Positions 5,201-5,553 of a stretch of DNA of 5,553 nt are shown one piece after another (positions within the stretch are counted from its first letter, which is position 1; each line of letters opens with the position of its first letter). The translations under genes and the position numbers were made by a program. This DNA comes from Myxococcales bacterium. Lineage in GTDB: Bacteria > Myxococcota_A > Polyangia > Polyangiales > Houyiibacteriaceae. The notes below the pieces were generated by a model. The model worked only from the letters and a program-made list of their open reading frames with translations, did not search any database and was not told the DNA's origin. The stretch spans positions 1 to 5,553 of the forward strand of contig JAUXFZ010000204.1 in the NCBI GenBank assembly GCA_030622585.1, given 5' to 3'.

Positions 5201-5553
5201 CTAGTTGCGCCTGCAGCGGCGAATCCCCAAGCGAAAGGCAAGCATCAGAACAAGAACACCAGTGGGCCCGCTTTGACCTGTCACCCCGACGTGACAGCCA
5301 GCACCGCGCCCACCTTGAAGAATAAAGTCACCGTCTTCGACGACGTCGGGTATCCCGTCGCCGTCAGAATCTATCGTTCGAGGGTCTGGCACCGCGCAAT
5401 CGCTTCCTACGTTCCATCGACAATCGATCGCGCACGCTTGGGGAGCGTCCCCGTTGGCCGTGCCGTTGTCACAAACCTCGCCCGCGTCGACGAAGGCGGC
5501 GAACAAGCTGCCAAGTTGGCGATACTGCATGACTCCCCTTCTCCCGGGCACCC
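5201..5553 (-). CDS. Cys-rich repeat surface protein with MYXO-CTERM-like sorting tail (3' part)
   Basis: The frame is open to the right window edge, so the N-terminus is probably missing. Numbering the visible residues from the GTG at 5551, there is one Cys-rich unit, 'GEVCDNGTANGDAPQACAIDC' (24-44), of the type found in tandem in myxobacterial exported proteins (DUF4215-like), then C52, an acidic calcium-binding-like 'DSDGDGIPD' (61-69), and a tail of Gly85-Cys86, a short spacer, a hydrophobic stretch (about 97-110) and 'RRCRR' (111-115). That tail order matches MYXO-CTERM signals, which a myxosortase is thought to cleave near the Cys to place the protein on the cell surface. Oddities: an Arg within the hydrophobic stretch and a Cys in the basic end. 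An ATG at 5530 has AGAAGG six bases upstream and could be a start, but the product would lack a signal peptide, so truncation by the window is the better reading. Function unknown, probably structural or adhesive. Confidence 0.7.
   Translation of the reverse strand, partial: VPGRRGVMQYRQLGSLFAAFVDAGEVCDNGTANGDAPQACAIDCRWNVGSDCAVPDPRTIDSDGDGIPDVVEDGDFILQGGRGAGCHVGVTGQSGPTGVLVLMLAFRLGIRRCRRN

Overview
The window looks like chromosomal DNA from a GC-rich, delta-proteobacterial type organism, most likely of the myxobacterial lineage (Myxococcota). Three things point that way: the 16S rRNA 5' domain, a lipoprotein with a Ser/Gly-rich linker after the lipobox, and a partial secreted protein that combines a 'GEVCDNG' Cys-rich repeat, a 'DSDGDGIPD' acidic repeat and a Gly-Cys/hydrophobic/Arg tail like the MYXO-CTERM sorting signal. 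The placement is an inference from these hallmarks; no alignment was run.

Layout. Bases 1-582 are the first ~570 nt of a 16S rRNA gene on the minus strand, cut by the left window edge just after the 530 loop. Bases 583-~845 are its transcribed leader, rich in tetraloop hairpins. An rrn-type promoter (-35 at 873-878, -10 at 851-856, A/T-rich upstream stretch) drives it leftward. Back to back with it, a rightward promoter with two MarR-type palindromes (910-927 and 931-945) drives a two-gene unit: a MarR-family regulator (946-1383) and, 30 bp on, an integral-membrane di-iron hydroxylase closely resembling alkylglycerol monooxygenase (1414-2325). This gene converges on, and overlaps by 14 bp, a large minus-strand gene (2312-4981) for a penicillin-acylase-family N-terminal-nucleophile hydrolase with a lipoprotein signal. 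Upstream of that lies a 219-bp gap holding its ribosome-binding site, a G-rich tract, a weak promoter candidate, a palindrome and the intrinsic terminator of the next minus-strand gene. That gene, running off the right edge, encodes the partial Cys-rich surface protein.

How the parts may work together. The MarR regulator very probably autoregulates itself and the hydroxylase, since the palindromes cover its own promoter and start codon. The hydroxylase would act on a lipid in the inner membrane, possibly an ether lipid. The acylase is predicted to be membrane-anchored outside the cytoplasm and to hydrolyse an amide-linked acyl group of unknown identity. Nothing in the sequence shows that the acylase and hydroxylase share a pathway; they are convergent neighbours. 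No mobile element, CRISPR array or tRNA was seen. The most interesting items are the compact MarR/rrn divergent control region, the MarR-controlled AGMO-like enzyme, the lipid-anchored acylase and the unusual C-terminal sorting tail.
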